A stretch of 64,000 nucleotides of DNA, from NCBI RefSeq assembly GCF_958295425.1, contig NC_081153.1, forward strand, positions 7,906,635 to 7,970,634, written 5' to 3'. The position numbers and the translations under genes are program-made. Below, in pieces: positions 10,511-21,933 of this stretch; the first letter of the stretch is position 1; each line of letters begins with the position of its first letter. The notes below the pieces were generated by a model. The model made no database searches and was not told where the DNA came from. It saw nothing but the letters and a program-made list of their open reading frames with translations. The DNA is from Solea solea (Eukaryota; Chordata; Actinopteri; Pleuronectiformes; Soleidae).

Positions 10511-13130
10511 TTTCACGCAATTATCAAATAAACAGATTTATCTCTTTTGTACGGTCAAATCTCCTGTACTGGTTCTCACTCCATCAAAGGGGACAAGCTT
10601 TTAATGAGGGATTTAGATTAGGATTATAAACAGAAAGAGTCTCACGATAACACATTATCTCAGTGTATTTTGTCGTCACTTCTGAAGGAAAGTAGACAGA
10701 TACTAATGATGTGAGGCAGACGGGGGCTCTGTGAGGGTGTGTGCTAACATCGATCCGTGGACAATGAGAACACATTCCTAAATCCTGGCTCTGAAGAGTT
10801 CATCTCAAGGCAGACCGGGGGAAAATCCTCAGCAATATCCTGTTGAACCTCCAACAATGTGAATGTCTGAAGGAGGCACTGAAAGAAATATAACAAGAGT
10901 TACAGCATGTTGGACATCAAAAGGAGTTTTGTGTTTGCTTTACTATACAGTCCACATGAGATCACCTCTCTACTTTCTTTTTGGGATGTTTGAGTCATGG
11001 TGAAACTTAAGAGACGAATGGTGCTCTGTTTCACACCTGTCCAATCCAAGCCCGCAGCAGGCGTGGGTGGTTACGGAACGTTGCAAAAACCTGCCAAGAC
11101 ATACCCCACCCCTCCGCCCAACCACCTCCCGACACTCACTCTGACTGAGCAGATCAAATTCATCTGGGTTTGGCGCAGCGTTTAGTTTCAACACAGAACT
11201 CTGAGAAGAAAAACAATAAAATACCCACATACAGTATACCTCCATTTTTTTCCCCCCAGCCTAATCTTCCAGAAAACCTTTTGCGGTGTATGGTTTTCCA
11301 AATGTGACAGTGGCCTTCACAGACCAAAAAGGACAATGTTGTAATTTAGTTGTGTAGTAATCTTCCAGCTGGTTGTGTCCATTGGAGCTGGATGCGTCTG
11401 TAAAATGTAATCTGTATGTTTTTCATGTATTCAGGTTCAGATTTCAGTTTTAGGTGATTTTCGATTTAGCATACAGCCATTCCACGTCTTCCTACCATTT
11501 ATAAATTTAAGAATATCCAGTCTTTTGAGTTGACGGAGCATAATCTCAGTCTCCTCATCTGTCCAAATGAACAGTACCTGCCCATATTTTTGTCCCTGTT
11601 GTCTTATTCCTCTTTGTACTGGCTTTTTAAAATTATTTCTGGGCATTAGCCGGTGGTAGGAACTGTGCCGAGCACCCTGACCTCACTGAGTCTGACCCTG
11701 TTCCGACTGAATCCTCACACGCATTAATAATTTGAATCCCGAATTCTCGTCTAACTTTTAGAAATTCAATGTCATTCCAGCCTGACTAACATGTTTACTT
11801 AGAGTGGCACTTATCAACATGCTAAATCAAACTACACTATAAAAGTGCACATGACAGTGTTGAACGGAGACGCTAAAAACACCGGGTGTGTCTATAAACG
11901 TCAATCATGAGCTTATCTCCTGGAAGCAAAACCTGAATGGTGTCTGTTATTACAGAGTAAAAGTGAAAGACATTTATAAACAAATGGGTCACTGACAAAG
12001 GACAGTTGTAAAGACATATTCAGGAATGCTTCGCTGCGACAGTGTTATCTAGTATCAACACGTAGAGTTATGATAAGACCGGCAATACCATTGTAGGTAC
12101 ATTTTCCTTTACTCTACTGCTATGTCAAATTGATGATCATGCATCGGAGGAACAAAGGGAACTTATCGTATCTTATCTTTTACTATTGATTAAAAGACTC
12201 ACCGGCTCTGCACTTGCACGTTTTCATTAATTTGTTTTTCAGTACTTACTGTCCTTCAGGACAATGTGCATTTTTTGTGCAGTGGGCGCGGTTCGTGCTT
12301 CTTCAAACAGCAGGTGATGAGCAGCAGCAGAAGACTGAGCTTTTTAAAAAAATGAACATCTGGGAAATCTCACTGTCAACAGAGAGATGGACTCTTGTTA
12401 GGAGTTTGTTATGACAGAGGGAGGAAACATGATTTACTCAGTTCTTTGCTTCGTCCAAAGACTAAATCCCTGAAAAAATAAAGACTGAAACTTGGCAACA
12501 ACGACTAAAAGATATGAATTGGGCTGTCAAGCCAAACCTTTGTTGTGCAAATCTTGTGGTTGCAAAGAAAATGCACCATACCATATGGGAAATGGGAAAT
12601 GAATATCAATAATTTACTTGACTACTATATTAAGACTTAAATAAAACATTTGTTAAAGTATTTATAATATTACAAATGGTACTTTAAGCATCAGTTCTGC
12701 TGAAATAACACTATATATTTAACCATGTGAAAAGGGCCTTTCTGCACACTAAGTACTTTGTTTTGTCATTCTTTTTAAATGGGTGAGATTATTTGGCCCA
12801 TTTGCGCTGCGCTGACACAAGCTATGAATAAAACAACACTGACATACTGTCACTCACACAGTACTTTAAGGTGAAGTTGTGATTCTGTCTTCCTGATTAA
12901 TATAAGACCAAGTTGAACAGGTTGTTTGAGGTCAAGGGTCATAAAACCGAAACCAATAGCTTGAAGACACTAAAATGTTCAACGGAGCTCAGACGTGTCA
13001 CAAACAATCTAAACAATTCCCTTCAGGGTGCACATACAGTAGATATTTGATGAATTTAAAGAATTGATCCTGGTCTCGGGAGTGCTTGGAAGTGAAAGTT
13101 CAGTTTTTTATGTTTACAAACCAAAGTCTA
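10511..13130. other. Intergenic, no gene seen
   Basis: AT-rich, unique-looking DNA with scattered short frames and no convincing exons, RNA genes or elements. Confidence 0.55.
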
Positions 13131-13139
13131 TTGAAAAAA

Positions 13140-13340
13140 CATCTGCATTTGTACCAGGCGGGGACACATGAGCTGCTGATAAACTGCTGCTTTGTTCGGT
13201 AAATTTGTGTCACACATGTTAATCTGAATGAAGGATTTCAAACATCAAAGTCACAAAATAACACACATTGATATAAAATAATTGATTTTCTCTATGGACT
13301 TTGGTGTGGGAGAGTGAGTGGTTTACAAAGCAACACAATC
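13140..13340. repeat. Dispersed repeat, copy 1
   Basis: Shares motifs with three other places in the window: TTTTCTCTATGGACTTTGGT with AGTGAGTGGTTTACAAA (13285-13329), and CATCAAAGTCACAAAATAAC (13241-13262). Related copies are at 16990-17230 and 63780-64000 (both inverted relative to this for the TCTATGG motif) and a fragment ends at 4073, where the LINE has inserted. Class unknown. Confidence 0.55.
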
Positions 13341-14460
13341 CTCATCAGCAGGTTTTAGTTTTCATAAATCTCTTCAAAGGCTACGCAAGGTTTAATTCTC
13401 AAGCATTCCATCCACTGTGAGCCTCATTCAACACAGTCGGCTAAATTAAATCTAAAAGGTCGACTCTGTGGTAACAAGAAACACCTTTGGCCAAATTTCA
13501 TTTGACATTCAACCATAACCACCAAACTCTGGCATCCCTTCATCACCTACACCTGGTATCAGGAAACTGTTGGTTCTCATTGAGACAAAGTTCAAATGAA
13601 CTGCCAAGCAAAGCTAAAGCTTGTTCATCCTTGAATTGATCCGTCTTCAAAGATTAAATTATAATTGACATTTTGAGGAATTCTTTCCTCTGAAGAAGGG
13701 TGGGTCTGGACTTTTTTTTTCCCATCCTGATCCTGAGCAAATCTTCCTTCCCTCAGAAGCTTGCGGCCACCACACCTCATCCACTCGTTTGCATTATGTC
13801 AGGAGATAAGAATGATAATGACAGATAACCTGTCAGAGTAACTCACTGCCTGGTGGAACAAAGAATACTGTTGACGCTTACGTAATCATTCTGTTTGCCA
13901 ATTGATTGCCAATTTTCATAATCATTGGCACCATAACATTAGTGTCATACAACTGCCAATTAAAAATTCCATAACAGTTAAATTGGAGCGGAGGCGTTTT
14001 GGAATCTGCGGCAAAAACCAGTGGGTAACGTGATGTGACCCCGGGTCAATAAAGTTAAACATCCAGCGCTTAAAATATTGACAGACTGTATTTGTTGCGG
14101 ACTGTAACAAACGGAGGACTCACCTGCTCACGCCTCAAGCTCGTCAGGTAACTATGGTGGCGCTCACGTAGCAAGCTTCTGATTCAAAACACCAAAGAAG
14201 ACACAGTCTGGTCAGAACCAATCAGTTTACATGTACATGTATCCGAAAGAGTATCATGAAGGCAAAACGCAAATTTAGCATGATGAAGTATGCTAATTAG
14301 CATATCACGTGTTCTAGCAATCTTTTTCCTGGCAACACATGGCAACACATGGCAGAACAAAATGTGAAAAAAACAGTCCTGTTGAATGAATGTCGCATCT
14401 CTGGAATTCCGACTACAAGTTCATCGTGCCATAGGACTGCATTATTTTTGAATATTTATA

Positions 14461-14880
14461 CTATCTGGACAAAAGTAATTGGAGCTAATATGGAGTCGGT
14501 CCCCCTTTTGCAGCTATAACAGCTTCTTGGAAGACTTTCCTCAAAAGTGTTCTTTTGTGAATTTGTGTCCATTCATTCTGTAGCGCATTTATGAGGTCGG
14601 GCACCAATCTTGGACGAGAAGGTCTGGCTCACAATCTCTGTTCCAGTTCCTGGAGTTGCGGTAAGGGCTTTGTGCGGGCCGGTCAAGTTCTTCCACACCA
14701 AACTCAAACCATGTCTTTATAGTCTTTGCTTTGTGCACTAGGACACAGTCATGTTGGAATATTCCTCAAACTGTTGCCACAAAGTTTAAAGCAAAGCATT
14801 GTCCGAAATGTGTGCCCAAAGCCTGAAAAACAGCCCTCATTACCTAACAGGAGTGGCCAAATACCTTTGTCCAGATAGCG
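14461..14880. mobile_element. Tc1/mariner-like MITE
   Basis: A 420-bp element with terminal inverted repeats CTATCTGGACAAAAGTAATT (left) and CGCTATCTGGACAAAGGTAT (right, reading inward), bounded by TA on both sides (14459-14460, 14881-14882), the Tc1/mariner target. No transposase frame survives. The TATCTGGACAAA terminus is common in fish Tc1-derived elements. Confidence 0.8.
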
Positions 14881-14882
14881 TA

Positions 14883-16090
14883 TCATGCAGTAGATCAGAT
14901 GTTAGACTCTCACGCTTGTTAATTGAACATTTCTCACAGTTTCGTGATCACCTGTAGCTTCACATTAGTCACCAAACACCAGACTTCCACCGACATGTGA
15001 CTCATGTCTTTGCATCTGGTTTTTGTGACCAGTAACAGCTGGTCTCAGTTCAGGTTGTCTGTGTTTCGTAACGCATGTTAACTTTTTTTCCTTAATTGTA
15101 AAAAAAGGTGCCAGTACCCAACCCCTCAACCCCCGCCTCTCCACACTTTGTGTAATCTCAGTTAAAAACCTGCCAAACCTGAGGGAAGCTCTCACACAAA
15201 GACAGAGCTTCCGCCTCCCCAGCTTGTCACAAACAAAATTACAAGATAATGTTCAAGTCGTGGGGAAAAACCTGAAAAATGCCCGTTCGGCAATGGTTCT
15301 TGGCGGTTTTATGAGTAAGAAAATGACTATGTTCAGATGAAGACAACAGTCTGAATAAGACACTGTCTTGTAAACAGATCTTTAAGCAGAATAAGGTCAT
15401 ACTCATGTGGAGAATCCAGATCTCTCTGTTAATCAGATTATATCATCCCATTGGAGTTTACACAGCAAGAACTAGAAAGTTAGAATCAAAATGGATATCA
15501 GTATAATCTTCTACAACAATTCATGCTACTGCTTCTATAAATGACATCATAATAGCGTAAAAGTATCACAACCAATTTAGAGACATTCTGCCAGAACTTG
15601 TATACATATATATACATGCGACAATAGTAATAGTACTTTATGATACTGTTATTATACTAGCACTACTACTATATCTACATCTGCTCCTGGTCTCTCTCTT
15701 CTGTCTTTTGTGTTAACTTGAACTCAGCTCAATAGTTCACCTAGAATCAATGCTAAGGTGTGTTAAATCTGCGTTGATCTCCTCACTAAGACTCTTCATG
15801 TTGGTTTTCTTTTTAATTTTTCACCCATGTGCAATGTATGATAAGACAAAGAGGACCAAAAAGGTTTCAGACCTCGCTTTTTGACCAGAATAATCGTTAC
15901 GGCTCCGTGTTTTTTTCCTCCACACTTTGACACTTTTTTTTTGTTTTGTTTTAAGAGAACAATAGAAGCCTTCTGAGGAAGTGAGCAGGAATTCCTGGCA
16001 TCCTGAGCTCAGCACAGAGATCTCATCTCCTCCACTGTCACGGTGCGTGGAGAGGAGGCCGTTCCTCTAGGAGGGGGAGGGGCTTAACAG
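14883..16090. other. Intergenic upstream of the plakin-repeat gene
   Basis: No gene seen. A short TATACATATATATACAT run lies at about 15600. Confidence 0.5.
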
Positions 16091-16130
16091 CTGGAGCTGC
16101 TGTATAACTGACCAGAGAACAGGGAGGTCT
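16060..16130 (+). promoter_or_regulatory. Candidate promoter of the epiplakin-like gene
   Basis: A purine/GC-rich stretch (AGGAGGGGGAGGGGCTTAAC, 16070-16086) precedes TATAA at 16103-16107. A TATA box here would place transcription start near 16130-16137, just before the exon ending at 16214. Inferred from sequence only. Confidence 0.4.
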
Positions 16131-16132
16131 AT

Positions 16133-16214
16133 CTGAGACACTGTCTGTCACTGCAGCTGAGGCAGAGCTAACCTGTGCAGAGTGGGGACACGACGTACGT
16201 GTGGGGACACTCAG
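16133..16214 (+). other. Candidate non-coding first exon of the epiplakin-like gene
   Basis: The sequence ends in a strong donor, CACTCAG|GTAAGC, with the intron starting at 16215. The next clear acceptor in front of a good start codon is TCTGTAG|GTAAAG at 21928, six bases before the ATG of the 4604-aa frame, which would give a 5.7-kb leader intron. The 5' boundary is a guess from the TATA box. Confidence 0.4.
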
Positions 16215-16989
16215 GTAAGCAGCTTTTATTTCAAAAATCTGTGATTTTTAAGTTTAATAGTTGCAGTTTTTTTCTTTTTTTTAATTGTTTTGTTGCATGC
16301 TCTTGAGAACATTTCCAACTTGTTCATTCTGTGAGAATATATTTAAAAAACTTTAAACTGTGACTTTAAGTGAGAGAAAAAAGTCTTTGTCAGACAAAAC
16401 GTAAAGATACTATATGTGAACATCCTGCACAATCAGCCAACACCCTCATGATAAAAAAGGGAAAGCAAACATTCCTGGCAGATTACCTTTGACCACAAAT
16501 GCAACAAAAAGGTTTTACACTCATTTTTATGTCACTGAGCAGGAATTTCACAAGTCTGAACACCAAGTCTGTGCTGTCACCCTCACTGTTGACACATTCA
16601 AAGGTGTTGTGTAACCCACAGCTATACTCATTTGCCTAATTTATTTATTCCTTCACCGTTCACTACTGTTTTTAGTTGACAAAGACGGGGCTTAATCACA
16701 AAGTGGGAGATTGTGTGTTTTTTTTCTGTTCGGCAGGTTTGAGGTTTGACATTCCCACAGGTTTTGGTTTATTGGAAGCTGCGGTCAGAATAATTATAAG
16801 TCATTCATACAACAATAATAACTCCATCTTATTCATTCAGATAACAGATGCATGCCTACATGGCATTAAAGAGATTGCTCCGTTTTCTGAAGTGTTGTTA
16901 AATGAATTATACGGAAACAAGGAAAAACTGATTTTAGTGACTTCACAAAAGTCCCAGTCTAAGTCAGAATAGGTTAACTAACTTTTCTG

Positions 16990-17230
16990 ACTGGAAGCTG
17001 AGGTTTTTGTCGCTCACTCTCCTGCCCCAAGGTCCATAGAGAAAGTCAGTGGTTGTTGATCCACTGCTGCCTCCATCAGTAAGTTCTAAGGAATTATTTT
17101 GTCAGTTTGGTTTTCCAAATCCTTTGTTCGCTTCCACATAAGTGACACATGCAAACCAAATGAGGCAGCAGTAGACCAGCAGCTCCTGTTTCATTACTGG
17201 CTTAAAAACAGCTGATTTTATCACTGGAAT
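16990..17230. repeat. Dispersed repeat, copy 2
   Basis: Contains GTCCATAGAGAAAGTCAGTG, then GTTGTTGATCCACTGCTGCC, then CAGTAGACCAGCAGCTCCTG. The same motifs occur, partly rearranged, at 63780-64000 and 13140-13340. Confidence 0.5.
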
Positions 17231-18509
17231 TTGGTGATTCTGGAGAAGAAGTAGTTAGGAAATGCTGTTTAGTGGTCAGATAAGACACAGAAACATTCTC
17301 TTAGTCATATTGTAGACCAAAGAAAGGGTTTTTTTTGTTTGTTTTAATAAAATGTGTTTAGTCTGTGTCTCAGGGTGGTTCCAGGCACCAGCAGGATGCA
17401 GAAGCAGGGAGTGCACACATCTCCACAAACAATTACTTTAACCACTTTATATTTATTATTTTTCAAATCTACCACTCTTTAAGGACACAATCTGATTACG
17501 ATTGAGAAGTGTTTATTTGTTTTTTGTGTGTTGTATGTGAGAATGTGTTTTGAAACGGCGTGCATCTCAACTCAATCAACACGTATCAGTTTAAAAAAAA
17601 AAAATATATATATATATTTTTTTGAAGTTGTTTGTCATTTAATGTATGGATTTGCTTTGTATCATCTCTAAGTTAGATTTCCGTCAAAAAAGTTTCTCAA
17701 GCAACGCTAATTCTATATTATTTCCATATTCAACATTTTAGGAAATTAAATTTGTTTGGATTTTTGGAAAAAAAAGAAACAGATACGAAGAGATGAACTG
17801 TACGTGTTAATTAATAAGACTGAGAGGCCATTTTATCAGCTACACCAGCAAATGGGGTCACCTTTTGGCCTTAAATTTATAAATAAATGTCATACTATAT
17901 ATACATAAAAAATGCATAAATCTAAAAATGTGGGATGGAAAAAAAAAGAAAGAAATTTTACAATGTCACATGTTATAGGTGCTCATTTGTATAGAACAGC
18001 ATTAGGTCTTGCAGGTTCAGCAAAAATTGTACTCTTACTTTTATTTATCTAAACTAAAATCAAACTAAAGAGTGAAAATGAAAATGTTCACATGTGGGAA
18101 CGGTTCAGTTTTATGCAGCTGATGTATTTGCCTTTCACGGTGTGATAAGCAAATGCATGCTGCGCGTGTAATATAATTCAAAATAAATGTTTAACATCTA
18201 TGGGGGGAGGATCAAACATTTACACAGTCAAATAGCAAGTTCAGCAATTTCAAGCACGACAAGGCAGGAGTGCAGAGGTAAAAGCTCCAGTTTAATCTAC
18301 TGACAGAGTAAATTGATGGGAAACAGACACATTATAAACTGTGACAAGAGCAAATTTGTGCTTAATGTAGCCACTAATTTACAGCTGTTTTGGTGACATC
18401 TAATATCATTTTGAATTGAACAAGTCGTTTCTTTGGTTTTCTTTTTCAACATTTTGTGACATTCTATGGTCTAAATGATTATGCGATTAATCGATTATGA
18501 AAATAATTC

Positions 18510-18632
18510 ACACAAGGGGAGCAATGACCCAGCCCTTGACCCAGCAATGACCCAGCCCCATCCCAGGATTTGAACTAGTGACCCTCTGGTTACAAGCCCA
18601 ATTCCTTTCCTCTTGGCCATGAGCTGCCCATT
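18510..18632 (-). mobile_element. tRNA-derived SINE fragment
   Basis: Read on the minus strand it starts GGGCAGCTCATGGCCAAGAG and contains a pol III B-box-like AGTTCAAATCC. The order A-box-like sequence, GGGCTTGTAACCAGAGGGTC, then B box fits a tRNA-headed SINE. No body or tail is recognisable. Confidence 0.6.
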
Positions 18633-20745
18633 TAAAACATTTTCATATTAATCTTAACTTAAAAGTTGGAACATTTAGCAAATTTCTTTCGGGGCCAGAA
18701 AAAAACCCTCCTGCGAACCATCTATGGGGCGCAACCCAGTCTTTGGGAATCACTGATCCATATGCCTGTGTTTCTTGTACTGGTTCTCATAACTTCAACA
18801 TACTGACCTAGTTGGTTTCCCACAAAACAGTGCACACCTTCTGTACACTGGGATTATAAATGACAGGAGGGAACTATTTTTAACTGCCCGGTGCTCACAG
18901 GTTTTTGTGAAGAATGCTTCAAGAGCTGCCAAACTCAAAGTTCATGCAGTGAAGCTAATTAATGCTGCGAGAAAGTCACACGTGGAAGTAACAACTTACA
19001 GAATGTGTCGAGTCCAGTGTGTCCTCTCAGTGGAGTATTAAAAACAATGAGCTGCTTTGTGAACTTTGTGCCGAGTTCCCCTCCACACCCTCTGATTAGA
19101 GTCACTCCTCCGGGCAGGAATTACATCATGCTCAACATAAAATGCAGGCAGTGTTGCACGGTTGCCAGGTTTTGTGTCACAAAAGCAGCTCAACTGCCAA
19201 TCAAATCCACCCACCTCAAAATACCAAACAGAAAAACAGTACACTGTAATACAGGGCTTCCACAGTTACAACAGCATCACAGTCATTGCCAAATGTCTGG
19301 TAACCGAGATATTTAAAAAGCATTAATCAAGGGTCCCCCCTTGAAATCCTTGAAAGTTTGTGAATTTGAAAAAGATGGGTCACTGAAAGTGCTTGAATTT
19401 TGTGCAAGAAAGAAGTTAAGTTGATATTTCGGTACATTTTAGTGACTTCAGGGACGCAGGTTTGTTAAAGGCTGTTTTCCAGACCTTGAAAAGTTTGGAA
19501 TTTTGCATCATTTCAGATTTTTTAGTTTTTAAAGGGGTAAGAGATCTTGCTCTGAGGTTATTAAAATTATGTTTGTGCACATTCAATTTAGAGAATCTCA
19601 ATCACACACTCTATTGGATAAACAGAACTCGGTATCACCCGAATTAACCCTTTTCTTTTGCTCCACCTTTAAATGTATTAAGATATTTATTACCAACGAT
19701 TCTGTGACCTCTGGGGCTGGTTTGTCTGGGACACAAGCACGGGAGGTTTCAAGGAAAGAAGGGTGGGAACAATCTATTGTTGCATGTTGTAAAAACACGA
19801 GCTCTAAAATGCCAATATGTGATAAAATTAAAGCGTTCATAATTAACTGCTATGAAAGATTTGTATGGGTTTCACAGTTTTGTTTCGATTACACATCACT
19901 GATATATTTAATGTATTAACTGAGGAGAAACTTGTAAAAGCGGATAAAGTGTTTTCTACCCGTTCCATAAACCATCCGCAAGCTTTCAAATCAATTTCTT
20001 ACTGGCAGCATTTGTTATCAGCTTGTTTGTTTTAAGTGAAATATCTGTTGTAGATGCATTGCAAATAATTTCAGTCACTCTGACATTCTGGGAATGTGGA
20101 ATAACCTCGGAATGTTCCACCAATAGTTAGCAATTTCAACAACAATGGGCAGCAAAGCATGATAATTACAACAGTGATGATATAAGGGGTTAAGAAATGT
20201 GTTTGTGTTAAGAGTTTTTCCACATAGTGTATGCTGTTACAACATAGGGCACCTGGCTCGTCTAGTTTTAAAGCACTGTAGCTTGTGCCAAAGCAAATAC
20301 ACGACTTGTGAAACTTGTTCATGAACTGACAGCGATTCATCTCTCATATTTATGTCATGGAAATATAATCTTGATTAAGTATTTTTCCTTTTATCTTCGG
20401 ACACCAAATACTAATGCATAAATAGTTCGGAAAAAAAGATTACTGTCACTTGAACCCATTGACACATTTGAAAAGCCTTAGCACTTAAGTGGTAAATTCT
20501 GTAAGACATGCAGAATAAAGGTCTTAATTATAAAGTAATGATAGTGTGTTTGTCTTTGTTGTTAACTACTACACCTAACAACGACTACACTGTTGATAGA
20601 ACATATAACAATAACCAATATTGTTTTTCTTAAACTGACATGGCCTGACACATCTGATAAAAACGCTGCATGAATGAATGACATTGTCAATCACAAATAT
20701 AAAAAAAAAATACTAAATTTGTTTTGTTTGCCTTATCTTGACCAG

Positions 20746-20842
20746 GACGGAGTTTCAAAGCCTTGGCCCTGTTGATCTTCATCCCTGACTTGGGGAAAAG
20801 CCAGGAGCTTCCAAAGATCGGAGGCTGCCCACAGACCCACTG
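20746..20842 (+). other. Candidate extra exon in the leader intron
   Basis: A 97-bp segment of higher GC than its surroundings lies between a good acceptor (pyrimidine-rich TTGTTTGCCTTATCTTGACCAG up to 20745) and a donor (CTG|GTAAAC at 20843). One frame is open throughout. The length is not a multiple of three. It could be an alternative leader exon of the epiplakin-like gene, a relic exon, or chance. Confidence 0.3.
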
Positions 20843-21148
20843 GTAAACTATACGAGTTGTTATGAAAGACAAAGAGTGAGATACGACTATTATCTCAACA
20901 GTGGCCTTGAATTTCAGATAAAAAAGTAGATATATTATCATCAACAGGCATATTTTCATTCATGTTTTGCTTTTGTGGTGAAACCAATAAGGGGAAAGAG
21001 TAAAGCTTACAGAATTGCAAAATATAGGTTGTCATTTTCATTATTCATCCTCAAATATCTTGTTTTGTCCACTGATAATAATAATGATGATAATAGATGA
21101 ATTGTGCATACATCTTCTACTGTAAGAGGGCAAGGCTGGTACAAAAGG

Positions 21149-21289
21149 AAGTAGAGCCTGCCCTTTTTACTACTCTTTTTATTTGAGGACACAATGTATC
21201 ACCTAAAAAAGACCCACAGTGGATCGAAATGTAGTGTCCTCAAATGTTTTTGTGGTAAAAAAAAACCTGCAGGCTCTACCTCATTCCAT
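21149..21289. repeat. Inverted repeat (foldback)
   Basis: The left arm 21149-21192 (GAAGTAGAGCCTGCCCTTTT to ATTTGAGGACAC) pairs with the right arm 21226-21289 (GTGTCCTCAAAT to CCTGCAGGCTCTACCTCATT). The loop is about 35 bases. Probably a small foldback element. Confidence 0.6.
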
Positions 21290-21933
21290 ACTTTGCTTCG
21301 TCCACAAACATACAACAAAAAAAATATTCTAATTGAAACACAATCAAGTCAAGAAATCCATTATCAAAACAGTTATTCAGTTGTCAGAGTTTTGCTGCCC
21401 TGCAGAGTGAACCCTAAAATATCAAAATGATAGTCAAGCATAAACAAAAAACAGAGAACATAAACTGAGGCCACTACTTTTACTCGCATGCATTTCATGT
21501 AGGAACATCATGCCTAGCCTATTAGCAAAACGGCACTCAGCTGCACTGAACGAAACAAGACAGATCCATCAAAAATAAACAAATAGTCCAAACAAAGCTG
21601 AAGGAGTTTAACTACTCACTTCCTCTTATATGAGGTAGCAACACAAAGTTTACTCAAAAGGGGGGTGGGTCAACCAATAATGACAAAAGGTAATGCTTAC
21701 TAAAATTCATAATTAGGTATCATTTTGGTAGGTACCATTAACCAAGTTGTTTTCCCAATATAGTCAACCTTTATTGACTCAAATTATTTACACCTGTTAG
21801 TGTAACACAACCGACTTTTAAAGTAAAAATTACACCTTTCTAAATTTAAAAATAAAGTATTCACAGACAATGCATGCAATATTCAGACCAATATAGGGAA
21901 TTGATTCTATGTTTTATAATTCTGTAGGTAAAG

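Larger units (their letters stand above)
16215..21927. other. Probable leader intron of the epiplakin-like gene
   Basis: AT-rich, without a supported gene. It contains a dispersed-repeat copy (16990-17230), an A/T run at 17593-17623, a SINE fragment (18510-18632), one candidate exon (20746-20842) and a short inverted repeat (21149-21289). A partial copy of the GTTGATTAATCG-type dispersed repeat lies at 18435-18510. Confidence 0.45.
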
